Assembly (NCBI GenBank): GCA_964593455.1
Contig: CAZQHK010000037.1
Location: 1 to 43,498 of the forward strand
Origin: CAZQHK01 sp964593455
GTDB lineage: Bacteria > Muiribacteriota > CAYSPT01
DNA length: 43,498 nt
Direction: 5' to 3'
Shown here: positions 9,205 to 16,726 of the stretch, one piece after another
How the letters are laid out: the number at the start of each line of letters is the position of its first letter
Position numbering within the stretch: the stretch's first letter is position 1
Translations under genes and position numbers: made by a program
The notes under the pieces: generated by a model
What the model was told of the DNA's origin: nothing
Databases searched by the model: none
The model's input: only the letters and a program-made list of their open reading frames with translations

Positions 9205-9439
9205 AGTCAACTCCTTTTTAAGATTGCGTTTATCTCTCGGAATCACGCATCTCGTTTATGTGTGCAACCCTCAGGGTAACTATTAAGTTGTTATAGTCGT
9301 GCTATCGCACCTCGATACTCCACGTCCTTCCCGTTACGGACAGACGATCCTATTCATTTCACATACCTTGCCAACACCGCCGGGACACACTCTTCCCGGC
9401 CAGGGATATCCCGGCCCACGCAGACCGAGGACACAATTC

Positions 9440-9480
9440 TCCCTATTATCGGTATCGGCAAACCTAAAGCAAAGCTTTAA
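9440..9480 (-). promoter_or_regulatory. Sigma-28-like flagellar promoter, proximal copy
   Basis: Read on the minus strand: TAAAGCTT (9472-9479), 12 bases, then GCCGATAC (9452-9459) overlapped by ACCGATAA (9446-9453). The flagellar sigma factor consensus is TAAAGTTT, about 11 bases, GCCGATAA. It points at the flagellin gene, whose start is about 260 bases downstream, giving a long leader. A near-identical copy lies 258 bp further upstream. Confidence 0.7.
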
Positions 9481-9697
9481 GTTATGCTTTCAACCATCGC
9501 GCGAACACCTGGTTTTATTGAGATTTCAAAACGCCCGGCGTGACTGTATTCTTAAAGTTGTTTTTCAGTTACTCAATTTTCCCGTTTTCGCGGCCCACCA
9601 ACCTTTCCTTCCCTTACCATATTGTTATATGAAGCTTTTATTTATTCACTGCTCGACCTGGGATTCACCGGTACCCACGGTGCTGAAGGTACAGTTC

Positions 9698-9738
9698 TCC
9701 CTATTATCGGCATCGGCAAAACTAGAGCAGAACTTTAA
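9698..9738 (-). promoter_or_regulatory. Sigma-28-like flagellar promoter, distal copy
   Basis: Minus strand: TAAAGTTC (9730-9737), 12 bases, GCCGATGC (9710-9717) overlapped by GCCGATAA (9704-9711), then AATAGGGAGAA shared with the proximal copy. Spacing and the doubled CCGAT motif are conserved between the two copies, while the sequence between the copies is unrelated. No convincing gene lies between them, so both probably serve the flagellin. Confidence 0.65.
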
Positions 9739-9981
9739 TTATTTGAGAATCACGCATGAAAACCTCGATTAATATGGTGATCCCGCTGAAACGCTCAGGA
9801 ATGTGAAGTTGAAGTAACATTACAACTCGCTCATAATCCGGGGAAACAGCACTGGAAGACAATGCTATTCCACGGTTTGACGCGGTTTCCTTCCTCTGGT
9901 ATCTTCTACTCTGGCAGATGTCCTTTAGGCCTTGTTGAAACGAGAGATTCCGGCATACTATGACGCCGCGGGAGGGCGCAG

Positions 9982-11007
9982 ATGGTAATACCGATAGAAA
10001 ATCCGAAGACATACAATGTGCTCGTTACCGGCGGTGCCGGGTATGTCGGTAGTGAACTGGTACCAAAACTCCTGTCAGCGGGCCACAAAGTGACGGTACT
10101 CGATCTTTTTCTTTTCGGCGAGCACGTGTTCGATCACCTCGGACATCATCCCAATCTGAAGGTGATTCGAGGAGATATCCGCCAGCTCGATACCGTGATA
10201 GAAGCACTTGAGGGCTGTAACGTCGTTATTCACCTGGCCTGTATCTCAAATGATCCAAGTTTCGAACTCGATCCCGAATTGGGTAAATCCATCAACTTCG
10301 ACGCGTTTTTACCGCTGGTTAAAGCCGCTAAACTATCGGGTGTCAAACGGTTTATCTTCGTGTCATCTTCCAGTGTTTATGGAATTAAACACGAGCCAAA
10401 CGTTACCGAGACACTACCGCTTGAACCACTCACCGATTACTCGTTTTACAAGGCCGAATGCGAAAAAGTGCTGGAAGCGGAACGGGAACCCGGTTTCGTC
10501 ACGGTGACGCTGAGGCCGGCTACCGTGTGCGGGTATTCCAGACGGCTGCGTCTCGATCTCACCGTTAATATACTCACCAATCACGCCCTCAATCGAGACA
10601 TGATAACCGTGTTTGGAGGTTCGCAGAAACGTCCAAACATCAACATAGAAGACATGACCGATCTCTATGTAAACTGTCTTACGTACCCGGCGGACATGAT
10701 CGACGGACAGGTCTTTAACGCCGGCTACGAGAACCATACCGTAGCGCAACTGGCTGAAATAGTCCAAGCCGTCGTTCATAAAGAGATGGGCAGATCTATC
10801 GACATTGTCACCACTCCCAGCGACGATCTGCGTTCATACCATATCTCTTCAGAAAAAATTACCAGGAAGCTCGGATTTGTTCCACGCTACTCCATCGAAG
10901 ATGCCGTACTCAGTCTTATCAGGGCCTTTTCTTCAGGGAAAATCCCCCAACCGTTGACAAATCCTGTTTATTTCAATGTCAAAACGATGCAGGCTGTGAA
11001 CTGGTGA
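9982..11007 (+). CDS. NAD-dependent epimerase/dehydratase (extended SDR)
   Basis: A 341-residue extended short-chain dehydrogenase. The Rossmann motif GGAGYVG is at residues 17-23, the acidic D41 after beta-2 fits NAD binding, the catalytic serine region is SSSSVYG at 128-134, and the YxxxK pair is Y153/K157. Such enzymes epimerise, dehydrate or reduce nucleotide sugars; this subfamily is not resolvable, and N-terminal similarity to UDP-glucose epimerase-like proteins is only general. The ATG at 9982 has a strong GGGAGGG ribosome-binding site. It follows the flagellin locus divergently, so it may contribute sugars for flagellin or surface glycans (inference). Its stop codon lies inside a 16-bp perfect palindrome. 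Confidence 0.88.
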   Translation: MVIPIENPKTYNVLVTGGAGYVGSELVPKLLSAGHKVTVLDLFLFGEHVFDHLGHHPNLKVIRGDIRQLDTVIEALEGCNVVIHLACISNDPSFELDPELGKSINFDAFLPLVKAAKLSGVKRFIFVSSSSVYGIKHEPNVTETLPLEPLTDYSFYKAECEKVLEAEREPGFVTVTLRPATVCGYSRRLRLDLTVNILTNHALNRDMITVFGGSQKRPNINIEDMTDLYVNCLTYPADMIDGQVFNAGYENHTVAQLAEIVQAVVHKEMGRSIDIVTTPSDDLRSYHISSEKITRKLGFVPRYSIEDAVLSLIRAFSSGKIPQPLTNPVYFNVKTMQAVNW

Positions 11008-11018
11008 AACGTTTCACC
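11003..11018. other. Perfect 16-bp palindrome at the epimerase stop
   Basis: GGTGAAACGTTTCACC is a perfect palindrome whose TGA is the epimerase stop codon. It lies between two convergent genes. No T tract follows on either strand, so it is a poor intrinsic terminator; a protein-binding site or a simple 3'-end hairpin are alternatives. Confidence 0.4.
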
Positions 11019-11073
11019 GTTTCGACTACGAAATCCAGAGAAATCTCATTCATGCAGTGGATAAAACACGGCT

Positions 11074-11997
11074 TCAGGCCGTATCAAGCCTATTCGTTAT
11101 TTCTTTGATGGCAACACTGGTATGGCCGAAGACCTGGAAACGGTTGGTTTTGAGCTTGAGATCGCAGGGATGGCAGAGCCCAAAATATTCACACGGCCTG
11201 AAGCGGTCAATATCTTCCATGGAGAAATCATCATCCAATATGTGGGCATAAGGCGTTCTGCCGTGGTAGAGGTCCGAGTGGCACCGGTAGACATATCCTA
11301 CTGAATCCACCAATAGTTCAGTGGTTTTACACTGGCAGTTCTTCCGGGTCCTCCCTCCGACGGCGCCGTCGTATTTGTAGGTTCCGTAAAGTTTTCCCTG
11401 GCACATGCCCAGGAATTCCTTGGTTCTGAAATCGATACCCAACCGATGGCATTTTTCCTGCACCGATAGTATGTGTGTCCGCATCTTTTCATCGGGATGC
11501 AGTATCCCATAGAGCCCGATTTGGAACCCGGCTTCCTGAAGTACCATCGTTTTTCGTATCAAGTCATCGATATCGTTCTGTCCGGGATGGTAGCTGACTC
11601 TGATGGAAGCGTAGGGAGCGTCCCTGGTGAACTTCTTGACCGGGACACGACGCACGAACTCCTCGGCGTCGAAAATCATATTGGTGAGCAGGTCCAGCTT
11701 AATATCGTCTTTGACGCCGTTTACAAATTCATAGAACCCTTCGTACACTGTCGGTTCTCCACCCTGCAGCGTCAGTGGAAGATCGTCGCGCAAAACCAGC
11801 CTGTTGACAGCCTTTATCCAGTCGGCAGTGTCCAGATGCGATCTTTTGAAGAGCTGTTTTCTGGTTTTGTCATTATCGACGTTCAAACAGTAAGAACACT
11901 GCAAGTTACAGCGGAATGTCAGGAAAAAGGCGATATAATTATGGTAGTCTTTCGCAATGATCTGTTTAATTTCCGCAGTTCCCGGCATCGTTATCAC
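11074..11997 (-). CDS. Radical SAM protein with SPASM-like C-terminal cysteines
   Basis: A 307-residue protein with the [4Fe-4S]-binding CxxxCxxC motif at C30, C34 and C37 (FRCNLQCSYC), followed by GGEPTVYEGF, the typical GGEP of the radical SAM core. The C-terminal third has further cysteines (NCQCK, YRCHSD, RPCEYFGLCHPCDLK) arranged like a SPASM or twitch domain that would hold auxiliary clusters. Such proteins modify peptides, proteins or small molecules; the substrate cannot be inferred. The start used is GTG at 11997; ATG at 11988 is an alternative, and neither has a clear ribosome-binding site. It is monocistronic, convergent with the epimerase and divergent from the 12211 gene. Confidence 0.87.
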   Translation of the reverse strand: MITMPGTAEIKQIIAKDYHNYIAFFLTFRCNLQCSYCLNVDNDKTRKQLFKRSHLDTADWIKAVNRLVLRDDLPLTLQGGEPTVYEGFYEFVNGVKDDIKLDLLTNMIFDAEEFVRRVPVKKFTRDAPYASIRVSYHPGQNDIDDLIRKTMVLQEAGFQIGLYGILHPDEKMRTHILSVQEKCHRLGIDFRTKEFLGMCQGKLYGTYKYDGAVGGRTRKNCQCKTTELLVDSVGYVYRCHSDLYHGRTPYAHILDDDFSMEDIDRFRPCEYFGLCHPCDLKLKTNRFQVFGHTSVAIKEITNRLDTA

Positions 11998-12145
11998 TCA
12001 CGTCAACTCGGAAACTGCAACAGAATATCTACTGCAGTTTTCGAGTTAAGATAGTTCAGAGAATTATAGCACATCGACCCGGTAAAATCATCATCGGGAC
12101 CGGTTATCCGGGTACCAGCAGAGAACGCTACAACCGTGTAAAAGC

Positions 12146-12174
12146 TTGACATAAGAGGACAATAAAACTACAAT
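12146..12174 (+). promoter_or_regulatory. Sigma-70-type promoter before the 12211 gene
   Basis: TTGACA at 12146-12151, 17 bases, TACAAT at 12169-12174. It lies about 37 bp before the ATG of the secreted hydrolase-like gene. Five of six bases match at -10 and all six at -35. Confidence 0.65.
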
Positions 12175-12210
12175 TGAACCGCGGTACGGACTGTTTCGGA
12201 GGCAAATTGA

Positions 12211-13335
12211 ATGGTGTTTACAACGTTCCATGAGCGGCGGTTGCCTGTTCTGCTACTGGTAGGACTGGTACTGCTTCTGGCAGCTGAATCAGCATCTTTT
12301 TCCGACACCGTTTCTCTCAAACGCACCAGGGAAGTATTTGAAACACGCCACCGGGAATACATTCAAACCCTGGAATCTAATGGTCCGGAAACCACCGAGA
12401 CGCTGCTGGCCTTCGACCGTTACATGCTGGCTTACCAGCGCTACAAGCAAGCTCAAGCCGCGGATATACCCCAACCCATGCCGGCCGCCGACGACGAATA
12501 CCAGAAAATCATCGACGATGGTCCCGGCGTCCGGTCAGATTTAAAGATCGGTACCATGCTGTTGAAATCGGGCGAGATTCGTAGCGCCTTCAAGATGTAC
12601 TCGATGGCTTTGGGTAGAGTATTTGTCTCGCCATTCAAAGTGATGCTGATTAAGCTCGAGCTTTTCAAGGACCGTATCTTCGGCCCGCCCCCACCGCCGG
12701 ACGACGATATATCCGGTGATATTCGGCCGCCCGTGCAGCCACCGGCGAAAGAAGACACCAACTGGGTAGGCGATTTTAAATACGAGCGGATAATGAGCGA
12801 CAGCTCTTTTACTAAAAACGATGCCATGAGCGTGGAAGAAGTCCAGTCGTTCCTGGAAAAAAGAGGGTCTGTCCTGGCTAAATCTTACCGGGGTCAGCAG
12901 CCCGCTGAGATGATCATAAACGCCAGTAAGAAACACGGTATCAGCCCGAAAGTCTTGTTGGCCCGGGTGCAGACCGAGCAGGGTCTTGTTTCCAGAAAGA
13001 GTGCCACCCAGCACCAGTTGGATTGGGCCATGGGTGTCGGCTGTTACGACAGCGGTAACTGGAACACCAAGTTCAAGGGATTGGACAAACAGTTTGACTA
13101 TGCCGCCGCCACTTTAAAGACCCATTACGACCGGGGTCAGGACCTCATCGCCCAAAACGGCGTGATCGCCATGACCATCGACGGCACTCCCCTGCGGGTC
13201 AGGAACGCCGCCACCTACTCGATGTACAAATATACTCCTCACAAACATGGCAGCAAGCTTTTCTACGACGTTTATGTCGGTTATTTTGCTTTGCTCTTCC
13301 TGCTTATGGGAGCCATGGGAGTGGTACTGCTATGA
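12211..13335 (+). CDS. Secreted/membrane protein with lysozyme-like (glucosaminidase-type) domain
   Basis: A 374-residue protein with an N-terminal hydrophobic signal or anchor (residues 10-28), a helical region (40-150), a proline/aspartate-rich linker (PPPPPDDD near 160), and a C-terminal domain from about 200. That domain has the pattern MSVEEVQSFLEKRG, then AEMIINASKKHGISPKVLLA and QTEQGLVSRKSAT, then GVGCYDSGNW, which resembles peptidoglycan hydrolases of the lysozyme/glucosaminidase type, with E256 a candidate catalytic acid. The extreme C-terminus (355-374) is a second hydrophobic segment, unusual for such an enzyme and suggesting membrane tethering. ATG at 12211 has GGAGGC eight bases upstream. 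It overlaps the next gene by ATGA, so the two are co-translated. Confidence 0.72.
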   Translation: MVFTTFHERRLPVLLLVGLVLLLAAESASFSDTVSLKRTREVFETRHREYIQTLESNGPETTETLLAFDRYMLAYQRYKQAQAADIPQPMPAADDEYQKIIDDGPGVRSDLKIGTMLLKSGEIRSAFKMYSMALGRVFVSPFKVMLIKLELFKDRIFGPPPPPDDDISGDIRPPVQPPAKEDTNWVGDFKYERIMSDSSFTKNDAMSVEEVQSFLEKRGSVLAKSYRGQQPAEMIINASKKHGISPKVLLARVQTEQGLVSRKSATQHQLDWAMGVGCYDSGNWNTKFKGLDKQFDYAAATLKTHYDRGQDLIAQNGVIAMTIDGTPLRVRNAATYSMYKYTPHKHGSKLFYDVYVGYFALLFLLMGAMGVVLL

Positions 13336-14342
13336 CGTTTAATATCTGCCGCAGACAGTCATGTGTGACCCTGGCGGTGATGATACTGCTGACGGTAATG
13401 GTTTGCCGGGCCGGCGCGGACAGCAAACTGCTCCAGGTACTCAAGAACCGCCTCGAAAACAAGGCCGGCACTTCCCGACTGCTTTTTTCCTCGGACCGCT
13501 CAGGGACCAGGGATATCTGGGCAAAAGCAACTGACGGCGGCACGCCCGAGCGCATAACCAGCGGCCCCGGAGAAAAAACCGATCCGGTCCTCGCTCCCGA
13601 CGGGAAACAGTTGGCTTACGTCGCTTTGCTGAACGGTGTACAGGAACTCTGGATCATCGGTGTGGATAAAACCGGCAACCGCAAACTGACGACCTTGAAC
13701 GGTTTCGTCCGTAGTCCTTCTTTTACCGCCGACGGTTCGCACATTGCCTTCTCTTTCTCAAACGAGGAGGAACCGTTTTATCCAAACGCCATCATGAGTA
13801 TCGACGTTGCGGCCGGAGAGGTCAAAACGCTGCTCAAAAGCCGGAAAGTTGATGAGACGGGACTCACCTGGTTTCTCAACTATCCGCTGCTGACCAGCGA
13901 CGGGACCTGGCTTTTTCACACCCGGGCAGAGATATCGACTCCCGGATTTCCCAAGTATACCGGCGTGGGGATCTATAAAACCAACCTCGAAACCGGGAAA
14001 ACAGTCCACGTCATCGGTGGCAGTTTCTTTTACGACGAAGCCGGCACCTTACACGGGCATTGGGCCTCAACTCCCTCGTTCTTTGGGCCGGAACCGCGCC
14101 TGGTGTTCACATCTATCGTCGGTTACACCGAAGGAGCAATATGTTTTTCCTCGCCGGACGGCAAAGAGGTTCGCCGGGTGCTACGAGACGAAGGAGTTAT
14201 GTACCGTAACCCGACCGCCTCCACCGACGGCCGGTACGTATACTACGAATGGGATATTGACGGAAAAAGCAACATATTCCAGCTCGACACGGTCCAGGGG
14301 AAATCCATCAAGATCACCACCAAAGGCGACAACCGTCTCTAA
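13332..14342 (+). CDS. Secreted TolB/WD40-like beta-propeller protein
   Basis: A 336-residue protein with a signal peptide (hydrophobic residues 11-26, cleavage near CRAGA-DS) and several TolB/PD40-type beta-propeller blades: FSSDRSGTRDIWAKATDGG, LAPDGKQLAYVALLNGVQEL, FTADGSHIAFSFSNEEEP and STDGRYVYYEWDIDGKS. The S-x-D-G-x-x-I/L-x-F/Y pattern is diagnostic of the fold. It is probably periplasmic and protein-binding rather than enzymatic. The start ATG overlaps the stop of the hydrolase-like gene, indicating a functional pair. No pal or tolA lies nearby, so I would not call it TolB itself. Confidence 0.82.
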   Translation: MTFNICRRQSCVTLAVMILLTVMVCRAGADSKLLQVLKNRLENKAGTSRLLFSSDRSGTRDIWAKATDGGTPERITSGPGEKTDPVLAPDGKQLAYVALLNGVQELWIIGVDKTGNRKLTTLNGFVRSPSFTADGSHIAFSFSNEEEPFYPNAIMSIDVAAGEVKTLLKSRKVDETGLTWFLNYPLLTSDGTWLFHTRAEISTPGFPKYTGVGIYKTNLETGKTVHVIGGSFFYDEAGTLHGHWASTPSFFGPEPRLVFTSIVGYTEGAICFSSPDGKEVRRVLRDEGVMYRNPTASTDGRYVYYEWDIDGKSNIFQLDTVQGKSIKITTKGDNRL

Positions 14343-14395
14343 CCTTTTATCGTTATTCGGATAGATAAAATCTAACATTAAATATCCAACTTAGC

Positions 14396-14533
14396 GTGGT
14401 TATGGCAGCTTTTTCTGTAGGAGTAGGTCGTAGATTTGGCACGGATGCCAAATCTACGAGCGGGACGTTAGCGCAGGCGCGCCAGGATGGCAAGCGCCGT
14501 GAGCACTCCGGAAGAAAGAGCTGCCACAACCAC
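14396..14533. repeat. Structured intergenic element A with two GGA-loop hairpins
   Basis: Closed by 20-base arms (14396-14415 with 14514-14533, 18 of 20 paired). Inside is a perfect 14-bp stem TCGTAGATTTGGCA / TGCCAAATCTACGA (14428-14441 with 14446-14459) capped by CGGA, a 16-base linker starting with CGGGAC, and a second hairpin (14476-14498) whose loop is GGA closed by GCCA/TGGC. It sits between two convergent genes. The core matches element B at 23858-23996 in length and layout. It could be an RNA gene, a 3'-end element or a REP-like palindrome; strand is not decidable. Confidence 0.75.
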
Positions 14534-14549
14534 TCAACTAGTGTTTTTT

Positions 14550-15977
14550 TTAGCCGGCGCTGTAGGCTGTCGACGTCTCCTTTGGCGGCACCCAGGTGTC
14601 TTCGCCGTTGAGCAATTGACGCATCATCGGGCCGAAATCGATATCCGAGCGATCGACACCGGGTTTGAGATGCCCGAAAACAAGCGGAGCCATCTCAGCT
14701 CCGGACGATACGTTGGTGAGCAGGGTGTTACCGTTGGTTACATGTTTCCCGCAGGGCACCACCCGTGACATGCCGGACACGAATTCCCATTCCTTCTTGC
14801 CCACGTTGTAGAGCACATTGATCCGGGTGTCATAGACCAGGCGATGATCGGACAGACAGCGGGCGTCGATAACCCGCATCTGCTGGATAGCGCTGTCTTC
14901 GTCGAAAGACGAAAACTGCTCCAACACTTGATCGATCCCGGAGGGTGGAACGACCTCCATATGCCGTCCGTCGTAGCGTTCGAAGAGTGCATCGTAGATC
15001 GTACCCGCCACCTCTTCCGAGATGTGAAGAAACACCCCTTTGCCACCGGTGGAGTCGAATTTTTTTAGAGCAAATCCGCCCCGGTCCAGCAAGCTCCGGA
15101 CCGCCTCCGGGGTAATCTCGTCACCCAGCAGGGTTATGGGACGGCTGATCTTCTCGCCGGATTTAGCTTCCCAGCGCCTGAAGACTTTCTCTTCCAGGGT
15201 TTTCGAACGAAGATCATCGATCATCCAGTTGTTGATCCAGATAGTATCGGGCGTCTCGTGGATAATCTTTCGCGCCAGTTCCTCACCATAGAACTCGGGA
15301 ACATGTTTGCGCTCAATCCGTCGATAACAGACATCCACCGGTTTACCGGCCACCCATATCTTGCCGTCCTTGACTTCCGGCTGCTCGTCGGGGGTAATCC
15401 GGTAGACCTCGAGCCCGGCCCGCCGGCAGGCTTCCACCACCAGCACATGGGCGGTTTCTTCTTCACTCACCGGATACGGCCTGGTAAAAACTCCAACCAC
15501 CGGGTTGCCGGAGTGTCCCTTCTCCTGCCACACTTCCCGGAACAAAACCGTCAACCGGTCCAGGACCTTCGTCGGATGGTTCGGATACTTGATCATGTTG
15601 TCGGGATCGACTGCGGTTTTTTTCAACTGCTTGTAGAGACGGCCGGCGAAAAAATTAGGGCAGGCCGGATAACTGTTACAGCAAGGACCTTCCAGGATGA
15701 CCGGACGAATATCTACCAGGGCCCGTTTTCCGTCAACCATACCGATTTCACTGGTCAGTAAAATATCGAGTCCCAGGAGATAGCTGTGCTGCAAGCCTTC
15801 CTCGCGGCAAAAATTCATGTAAGCGTTGAGCGCGCTGTAACACACCCGGGCAAATTTGTCCCAGGCCTCATCAACAACCCAGGTGGGCGAGTCCAGATGC
15901 CCTTGTATTACCCGCTCATTATCCCGGCCGCCTTCAAGCAACCGGTCATCATTTTCAGGAACCATCGACTTACTCAT
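14550..15977 (-). CDS. ATP-grasp-like protein, function unknown
   Basis: A 475-residue soluble protein. The middle and C-terminal parts look like an ATP-grasp enzyme: a lead-in VDVCYRRIERK, then INNWMIDDLRSKTLEEKVFRRW, a putative nucleotide-binding stretch FALKKFDSTGGKGVFLH near residues 315-331, and late acidic and basic positions (RVIDARCLSDHRLVYDTRIN). The layout is closest to the circularly permuted or glutathionylspermidine-synthase-like ATP-grasp groups, which ligate an acid to an amine; this is a weak recognition by pattern. The cysteine-rich stretch EGPCCNSYPACPNFF near residue 95 is notable. Its ATG overlaps the TGA of the small membrane protein upstream (15974-15977), so both are co-translated. 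The product is unknown. Confidence 0.6.
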   Translation of the reverse strand: MSKSMVPENDDRLLEGGRDNERVIQGHLDSPTWVVDEAWDKFARVCYSALNAYMNFCREEGLQHSYLLGLDILLTSEIGMVDGKRALVDIRPVILEGPCCNSYPACPNFFAGRLYKQLKKTAVDPDNMIKYPNHPTKVLDRLTVLFREVWQEKGHSGNPVVGVFTRPYPVSEEETAHVLVVEACRRAGLEVYRITPDEQPEVKDGKIWVAGKPVDVCYRRIERKHVPEFYGEELARKIIHETPDTIWINNWMIDDLRSKTLEEKVFRRWEAKSGEKISRPITLLGDEITPEAVRSLLDRGGFALKKFDSTGGKGVFLHISEEVAGTIYDALFERYDGRHMEVVPPSGIDQVLEQFSSFDEDSAIQQMRVIDARCLSDHRLVYDTRINVLYNVGKKEWEFVSGMSRVVPCGKHVTNGNTLLTNVSSGAEMAPLVFGHLKPGVDRSDIDFGPMMRQLLNGEDTWVPPKETSTAYSAG

Positions 15978-16240
15978 GGTATAGAGTCACCTCTTTCTTG
16001 TGGTACGTTTGTTTCTTTCGACTCCCCGGCACTGCTAACGCCGTTTTTTACATACGGTTTATACCTGGTGAGCCATCCAATTTCCTGGAGAAATTGCTCT
16101 TCGGAAAGCCGGCCGGTCACCATGAGATGATATCGGTGTTTGATTGTGCGCACCCTGAAAGCCAGCACCAGGGCACTAAGTAAAGAAGTCACCAGTACTA
16201 CCAGATAAAATATCCAGAAATGTGCGATATGTTCAACCAT
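15974..16240 (-). CDS. Small single-pass membrane protein
   Basis: An 88-residue protein with one strong transmembrane helix (about residues 8-28, HFWIFYLVVLVTSLLSALVL) and a basic cytoplasmic-type tail. I do not recognise the family. Its stop overlaps the start of the ATP-grasp-like gene by ATGA, implying a partner or membrane anchor role for that enzyme. It diverges from the promoter of the 16439 operon about 130 bp away. Confidence 0.65.
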   Translation of the reverse strand: MVEHIAHFWIFYLVVLVTSLLSALVLAFRVRTIKHRYHLMVTGRLSEEQFLQEIGWLTRYKPYVKNGVSSAGESKETNVPQERGDSIP

Positions 16241-16373
16241 AATGGCACCTGCTTTTCACTAAAAAGGGGTTGAAATCAGGCACATTGTATCAAACGCCTC
16301 AAAGACTGTCAATTGCCGTCGTTAGCCTACCGGCAAGACATTCAAGCCTGCCGGTTGATGCGGGTTACATAAA

Positions 16374-16403
16374 TTGACATGAAAATCATACCCGTGCTAT
16401 AAT
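16374..16403 (+). promoter_or_regulatory. Sigma-70 promoter of the 16439-20454 operon
   Basis: TTGACA at 16374-16379, 18-base spacer, TATAAT at 16398-16403: consensus hexamers. The ribosome-binding site AAGGAGGG follows at about 16423-16430, before the ATG at 16439. This is the best housekeeping promoter in the window. Confidence 0.85.
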
Positions 16404-16438
16404 TTAGCTTGATATATGGGCTAAGGAGGGTACCCTGA

Positions 16439-16726
16439 ATGCTTGGTCCGGACCTTTTTAAAGTTTTATTTGCTATCCTTTTCGTACTTGGCTGCCTGTT
16501 TGTGTTGAGTACACTGGCAGATGATATGCACATGTCCATGGCCCGTTTTCACGACCGGCTCGACCAAAAATCGGCCGCCATAAAAGCCTACAAAAAAGTC
16601 GTTATAGACTTCACCAATAATCTAGAAGAGGCAAAAACCGCCTTGAAACGCCTCGATCCGGAATTTAGCAGGACATCACCTTTAAAGCGGCAGCGATCGA
16701 ATCGGACGGGAAGTGGTCGGAATTGA
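16439..16726 (+). CDS. Small membrane-anchored protein with TPR-like helix pair
   Basis: A 95-residue protein with one N-terminal membrane helix (about 6-27) followed by KSAAIKAYKKVVIDFTNNLEEAKTALKRLDPEF, which has the spacing of a single TPR motif, and a basic tail. I do not recognise a named family. The start is fixed by AAGGAGGG eight bases before the ATG. It is the first gene of a compact operon; its TGA overlaps the TTG start of the HAMP protein. Confidence 0.75.
   Translation: MLGPDLFKVLFAILFVLGCLFVLSTLADDMHMSMARFHDRLDQKSAAIKAYKKVVIDFTNNLEEAKTALKRLDPEFSRTSPLKRQRSNRTGSGRN

Larger units (their letters stand above)
9182..9981. other. Flagellin/epimerase divergent intergenic region, about 800 bp
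   Basis: No gene I can support. It holds the two flagellar promoter copies, the mini leader frame, and a GC-rich stretch around 9391-9417 (several GGCC/CCGG blocks around GGGATATCCC) that could fold in the flagellin leader RNA. The epimerase start is preceded by GGGAGGG near 9970. Confidence 0.7.

Noticed and set aside
9391..9417. Riboswitch in the flagellin leader
   Set aside because: The GC-rich stem region matches no riboswitch consensus I know, including the cyclic-di-GMP class; only generic folding can be claimed.
13332..14342. TolB of the Tol-Pal system
   Set aside because: The propeller pattern fits, but no tolA, tolQ, tolR or pal lies nearby and the gene is coupled to a hydrolase-like gene instead.
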